Notes under the pieces: model-generated
What the model saw: the letters and a program-made list of their open reading frames with translations, nothing else
The model's database searches: none
Told to the model about the DNA's origin: nothing
NCBI GenBank assembly: GCA_028673005.1
Contig: CM054115.1
Location: 5,997,501-6,061,500, forward strand
Direction of reading: 5' to 3'
Length of the DNA: 64,000 nucleotides
Origin: Tanypteryx hageni
Lineage: Eukaryota; Arthropoda; Insecta; Odonata; Petaluridae
Program-made: the position numbers and the translations under genes
Part shown: piece by piece, positions 59,207-64,000 of the stretch
How the letters are laid out: every line of letters starts with the position of its first letter
Numbering within the stretch: the first letter of the stretch is position 1

Positions 59207-59245
59207 TATACATTTCAAGAGCGAAGCTCTCATCATCAGTGGATG
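59207..59245 (-). ncRNA. hammerhead-like core upstream of PLE-D, inverted orientation
   Basis: On minus: CTGATGA (59239-59233), stem II AGAGC/GCTCT with TTC loop, GAAA (59216-59213) followed by the 10-bp palindrome ATGTATACAT (sharing the last A of GAAA) and A. The palindrome could form stem III within or between molecules. Confidence 0.5.
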
Positions 59246-59549
59246 AAAGTGAATGAAGGGGGCAGAAAATCATGTGGTGTATTTATTGGTGTGAAAGTGA
59301 AAGTGGGTGAGGTACGTTGATGGTTAGACTTTATGGGAAACGAGCTTTTTTGGAATCTTAAGCCTACGATTTACACCTAAAACTCACAAAAAACTTATCA
59401 GGTCTCAAGTTTTCACTTTAGGATCAGTACCTGAATAATATACACACAGTCATACAGCATAAAAACTTTAAACAAAACCATGATACCTCGTAGGAAATTA
59501 CACACATTAAACAACAAAAAAGGACCCATTGATAGACAAATTACTAAGA

Positions 59550-60575
59550 TACGCTGAACACTAATATAACCAACCTTTCTAAAAAACATTTGCCCACAAA
59601 GAGATCTCAATATTGAAAACAGGTTTGAAATACTCCCTTCCATATAAAAAAACCTCCAACAGAAGACCTTATTGCTGATACTGAATATATATCTCATTGG
59701 TTGAACAATCAGTTCAAACAGTGGCCTTTCACACAAGATTCTAACATAAAAAACAACATACATTTCATTAACCAAACAAAAAATTTAACGCTACAAAATA
59801 ACAAAGTTCAGATATCTTTCGACGTAGTCTCTTTGTTCCCCAGTGTCCCAATAGATGTAAGATTTCTTAGAAACTTGGCTTTTAGAACAAACAAACAGTC
59901 TACGAATACATACATTTAACAAGTTTTCGCATGAGACAAAACGTCTTCCAAATTAACTAAAAAATACACCAACTAAATCAAGGCATGACTATGGGAAATC
60001 CCCTTTTCCCTTTTCTCGCAAACCTTTTTATAACATATTTTTAAAAATAATGTATAAACTCTTTCACCTATTTTGCCACAACATCGCTTAGATACGTAGA
60101 TGACATTTTGACCATTTTCCATTTATCAAAAAGCAACATAACTGACTTCTTACAAAATACTAACTGATAATTTGAATCCATTAAATTCACATTTGAACAA
60201 GAAAAAGACAAAACCCTTCCTTTCCTTGACTTATTAGTTAAAAGACAACACAACAGACTAAAATTCAACATTTACCGAAAACCCACTAATAATGACAAAT
60301 ACATACCAAGTGATTCCCACCATCATATCTCACATAAATTAGCTCCATTTCACTCCATGATACATAGACTATTACATATTCCCCTTTACAAACCAGATTT
60401 TGATAAAGAATTTAAACACGTTAAAAACTGCGCTTTTCTTAATGGTTATGATCCACAAATAATCCTAAATTTCTGTGGAAACATAAACACAATTTATACA
60501 TTTAAATCGTACCACACTCGCAAACATCTCCACAAAAAACAAAACACATTAAAATACCTTTCGCACCCGGCCTCA
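59550..60575 (+). pseudogene. PLE-D: Penelope-like reverse transcriptase, heavily frameshifted
   Basis: Frames change several times, but the block order is clear: ADTEYISHWLNNQFKQWPF (about 59672), QISFDVVSLFPSVPIDV (motif A, about 59811), GMTMGNPLFPFLANLFITYF (motif B, about 59982), LRYVDDILTIF (catalytic YVDD, about 60088), KPFLSLTY/PFLDLLV, IYRKPTNNDKYIPS (about 60270), then KNCAFLNGYDPQIILNF (about 60426). Downstream cysteines are few and no GIY-YIG block is recognisable, because the copy ends near 60575-60608 at another repeat. A 5' inverted terminal-repeat remnant with a hammerhead-like core precedes it. Related to 21880-22445. Confidence 0.8.
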
Positions 60576-60607
60576 CACACAAACTTAGTAACATTTTTTC
60601 TAAATAC

Positions 60608-60835
60608 AGGCATGCCTTGCTTAGCTATCAGAATTTGCACTAAAAGAACAGTTTTTAACATAGCACTTAACCCAGTTGATTTTACTCTTCAGAAATTTTA
60701 CTATTTTTATCTTGCAATTTATATAATGATAGGACATTTTTATATACTAATTTAAAGTAAAGAAAATGAAGTACTGTATTTACTCGTGTAATACCTGCAC
60801 TTTTTCCCTACAAGTTCCCATCAAAAAAGTGGGTA
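60608..60835 (+). repeat. interspersed repeat copy shared with 13695-14035
   Basis: See 13695-14035: same sequence in opposite orientation, starting AGGCATGCCTTGCTTAG. It lacks the 40-bp segment (CATGAGAGTTGTTCCGAGAC and neighbours) present in the other copy. Confidence 0.65.
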
Positions 60836-60837
60836 TG

Positions 60838-61040
60838 AACCAGCGCTGGAACTACAAATTTTGGTGCCTGAGGCAGACAATAAAAAATGCACCCCTAAAA
60901 AAGGTCATAAGTAAACGTTTTTTATCGCTTATTTTAGAGTTTTATTTTAAATTCAACGATTTTTACATAAAAAATCTTAAGCATAGGAAAATCATCATTT
61001 TCATAAAATAAAAACACTTAATTTGTAAAAATACATTAAA
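60838..61040. repeat. hAT-type terminal region of the ZMYM-like element
   Basis: CAGCGCTGGAACTACAAATT with GGTGCCTGAGGCAGA resembles hAT ends of this class and lies 3' of the transposase on minus. Confidence 0.45.
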
Positions 61041-63196
61041 TTATAAATTAACATTTCGAGCTTTTATTGCAGCAAAATCGTGAATTACTTTGTCGTAATT
61101 TATTTGTTTGGAAAGTGAATGTTCAATTGACAAAATTGCCATGTCAGAGGCTGCATGTACACAAGCCAAATTTAAGCTATGCGCCAAGCAAGGGAAAAAT
61201 TTGGCATACTTGTTTTGTTCTAAAATATACGCTTGTACACCTTTGCATATTCCGGATATATTTACCCCATTGTTGAACCCTTGCCCTCGAGCATTTTTAA
61301 TATCAATGCCATCTTGTTTCAGTTTATTCATTATTTTGCTGGCAAAACTGCTACCAGTTTTCTGAATTGTTTCTATAAAATCGATAAAACTTTCTTCGAT
61401 CGAAATGTTTTGGCCATCAATGTGAACATACCTAATAATTTGGCTCATTTGCTCATGATGAGAGACATCTGGAGTACAATCAAATAATACAGAGTAGTAT
61501 TTGGACTTTTTGATTCTTGAAATGATCGCATCACGCACAGTTTTGCCTAGTAATTTGAGAAATTAATCTTGTACCTTTTTGCAGTTCATGATATGATTTT
61601 CAAATACAATGACATAGCGACTAATTAATTTGGCCAGTTAGAGAAAAAGTCCCGAGTTAGAACTACCAATTATTTCTTTCGTTCCTCAAAGGGGAAGATT
61701 ATTTTTTGCACAAAACAGAATTGTCCAATGTTGGGAATAATTTTGAAATGAGAAAAAAGTCTGCTATGACTGGGAATCGAACCCGGGTCTTCCACTTGCC
61801 GGGCAGATGTTCTACCACTGAACTATCTTAGCTGATCAATTTTCTCGTTTCTTAACGCGGATGTTTTCTTGGTTGGGACGGAACTAGCCAAGCTAATATC
61901 AAACTGCCCCAACGGATCTCCTCAAAGAGATACACCGAAAGATCTAAAGATCCTATGCAGACAGGCATAATAATTTTGAAACGACTTTTTTCTCGTTTCA
62001 AAATTATTCCCAACATTACGGCTTATGACTGTCTGCATAGGATCTTTATTTCGCTTTATTCCATCAATTTCTTGCTTGGCATTCTCACCATTTGAGAGGG
62101 AGGAGTTTTCTTCTGTGTATCTCTTTGAGGACATCCGTTGGGGCAGTTTGATATTAGCTTGGCTAGTTCCGTCCCAACCAAGAAAACATCCGCGTTAAGA
62201 AACGAGAAAATTGATCAGCTAAGATAGTTCAGTGGTAGAACATCTGCCCGGCAAGTGGAAGACCCAGGTTCGATTCCCAGTCATAGCCGACTTTTTTCTC
62301 GTTTCAAAATTATTCCCAACATTACAGCTCATGCCTGTCTGCATAGGATCTTTAGATCGCTTTATTCCATCAGAATTGTCCAAAATAATCTTTAAAATAT
62401 GCCGCCATTTTTCTTTTTCCAATTGAACTGTTTTGTCTATGGCATCATCAATACATCCCCCAATTTTTATTTTATTTTCTAAGCTCTTCCACATAAAAAA
62501 ATTATCCCGATGAGCTGCTGAATTCTCATGATCAACAATTCTGTTCAAATACTTCGAGTCATGGAAACCCTTTAATCTACTGCATATGCATGAACATGCT
62601 TCAGGAATATTTTTCGAAAATAAAATGCAAGGGAAGCAAAAAATTGACCTAGACATTATAGAGCAAATCAAACAATTAGATAGTTTCTTTAAAAACCAAA
62701 CACCTGAAAATTTACGACCATCTTCTAATGTGGAATCTCAAAAGTCGGCATCTTTGCCTTGTTCAGGTCCGTGCTGAATTATTAACATTCTTATTCTATC
62801 TGTAATGTGAGGCCAAGAGGGAGGATCGTTGAAGTTAATCGCAGAAGTTGAAATACCCATTTCTGTTGATGTAAAAACATTTGAAAATGAGTGACACTCT
62901 TCATCAACACATTCACTGATTTTATGTTCTAGGATATCTGCAACTAAGGCGATGGATCTTCAGCGTGCTCTTCTTCATGGATGGACCTGGAATTTTCGTT
63001 TGTCTTTGGACTCATATCATTCGACTCAAGACACTTTAAAGATTCATTTGAACTTCCACTTGTAGACATTTGATGGCAATCGGATTGGGCGGTTTTTTTC
63101 TTTGTGCAAAAATAACCAACTTTGTTGCTCTGTTTCCGCAGCTTCATGCCTTTTTAGGTATTTTGCACCACTAGGTTTCTTAGAATTATGAGCCAT
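61041..63196 (-). pseudogene. hAT transposase of the ZMYM1/ZNF862-like type, interrupted
   Basis: From ATG 63196 the minus strand reads MAHNSKKPSGAKYLKRHEAA; frame changes follow (62944-63147). 62378-62671 reads FCFPCILFSKN and LNRIVDHENSAAHRDNF, the TTF-type zinc-finger region. The fold-back element at 61729-62370 then interrupts the gene. 61041-61538 encodes the start of the catalytic part: KSKYYSVLFDCTPDVSHHEQ (catalytic Asp), YVHIDGQNISIEESFIDF, GQGFNNGVNISG and FFPCLAHSLNLACVHA. The C-terminal half with the hAT dimerisation motif is missing. The QGFNNGVN block is normally QGYDNGANM-like in the family; the shift is minor. Non-functional. Confidence 0.83.
61729..62370. mobile_element. fold-back element with two opposed tRNA-like arms, long form, inserted in hAT transposase
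   Basis: 642 bp flanked by a 13-bp duplication CAGAATTGTCCAA (61716-61728 and 62371-62383). The left arm has a minus tRNA-like module (about 61760-61832), the right arm a plus module (about 62222-62290, TAGTTCAGTGGTAGAACATC and GGTTCGATTCCC). The arms remain paired inward for about 200 bp (to GAGATACAC / GTGTATCTC). The centre (61937-62060) is itself an inverted repeat of the tail sequence. Confidence 0.9.
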
Positions 63197-64000
63197 AATG
63201 TATTCCTCCTAATATATTTTTAAAAATATTTTAGACAATTGTGTATTTGTAAAATGTTTTAATTGATTTGAAAATTTAAAAAAATTAATATTACAAAATT
63301 GTAATTGTAATTACTTACTGATTATAAGCAGAGTGTAAAATAATAAGATGGAATCCACTATAACAATATATGAACTCAACACAAAACAAATTGTTTACAA
63401 TATTATTTTCTCCAAGAGATTTAAATCATCAGCAACTGCGGAATTTTATAACTGTGAGACAAGTTGTCGGCGGGTTAGTTCACTTCTCATCTCGAAGTCG
63501 CCCGTCATGGCAAATGCAATTTTGTAACGCTCACGAGAAAGATGTGAAGGTATATCCAGCAACATTGTCTACTGTGGCAGTAACAAAGTGGCTAATTCTT
63601 AAGATGACCAGACGTCCTCCTTCGAGGAAGAGTCCTCCTTCGAGGAAGAGTCCTCCTTTTGAGGGGTCTGTCCTCCATTGAAAATAATTGTCCTTCTTGT
63701 CCTACTTTGCCAAAAAAATATATCCCGCTGTTTTTTTAAAGTAAGCATTACAATCATTAATTTTCAATCATTCTACAAATTTCAGTCTCTTAAGAAGCTT
63801 TCTATTTCAATAAATATATGTATATATGGTTTGAACAAATTTTGGCTCAGAAATTATAGTTTTCAAGTAATTTTTGTTTTATTTAGAATAAGCAATATTT
63901 TGGCTGGCAACAATACATCAAATCCCACTGATGGCATGGATGTCTGTTTTCTCCATACTGGCTTACATGTAACAATGGAATCAATGGTCTAAATATTTCC
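63197..64000. other. right-hand end of window, unassigned; short 18-bp tandem repeat
   Basis: 63612-63662 carries three copies of GTCCTCCTTCGAGGAAGA-like units. The rest is AT-rich; open frames at 63370 and 63678 have no recognisable family. Confidence 0.35.

Noticed and set aside
63370..63992. Two open frames at the right edge
   Set aside because: AT-rich composition, no domain pattern and overlap with an 18-bp tandem repeat.

Overview
This is eukaryotic, almost certainly animal, DNA. It is AT-rich and very gene-poor, and nearly all recognisable coding sequence belongs to transposable elements. The mix (several Penelope-like retroelement families with hammerhead-like motifs, piggyBac, pogo/Tigger, Tc1/mariner-type, hAT, an RTE-like LINE and tRNA-derived repeats, many long (AT)n runs) suggests an invertebrate, probably an arthropod. 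Species cannot be fixed from sequence alone.

The one host gene I can support lies on the minus strand. Three exons with compatible splice phases at 23782-23883, 15526-15960 and 2581-2714 encode the C-terminal part of a KIAA0319/KIAA0319L-family membrane protein: a small Cys-rich motif, a transmembrane segment, an acidic cytoplasmic tail and a stop codon. The introns (about 7.8 and 12.8 kb) are filled with transposons; upstream exons (PKD domains in this family) were not found and may lie beyond the window.

Layout: 1-1.3 kb broken piggyBac transposase; 2.6-2.7 kb last host exon; 3.9-8.4 kb hAT remnants, fold-back tRNA-like repeats and degenerate repeats; 10.6-12.2 kb an uncharacterised transposon-type protein; 15.5-16 kb host exon; 16.8-20.2 kb two Penelope-like elements (PLE-C plus, PLE-A minus) meeting at an (AT)n run; 20.6-23.4 kb Tigger remnant, PLE-D remnant and a 152-bp-period tandem repeat; 23.8 kb host exon; 24.2-28.4 kb nested DNA transposons including a DDE transposase with two introns; 28.9-29.7 kb piggyBac-type MITE with a hAT MITE inside; 30.4-35.8 kb a pile-up of PLE-B and PLE-A including a nearly full-length PLE-A with direct terminal repeats; 35.8-38.3 kb LINE fragments around another fold-back tRNA-like element; 41-44 kb tandem repeat split by a 2.5-kb hAT-type element; 44.9-48.1 kb a full-length but frameshifted RTE-like LINE; 48.6-50.9 kb PLE-B with 467-bp inverted arms; 51.3-52.6 kb a DDE transposase relative; 53-58.4 kb pogo/Tigger material; 59.2-60.8 kb PLE-D; 60.8-63.2 kb ZMYM-like hAT interrupted by a fold-back tRNA-like element.

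The most interesting material is the PLE biology (hammerhead-like cores with palindromic stem III, short introns in the terminal repeats, inverted 5' arms, location at (AT)n runs) and a family of palindromic elements whose arms carry tRNA-like sequences and which, in three loci, are flanked by 11-14 bp target duplications.
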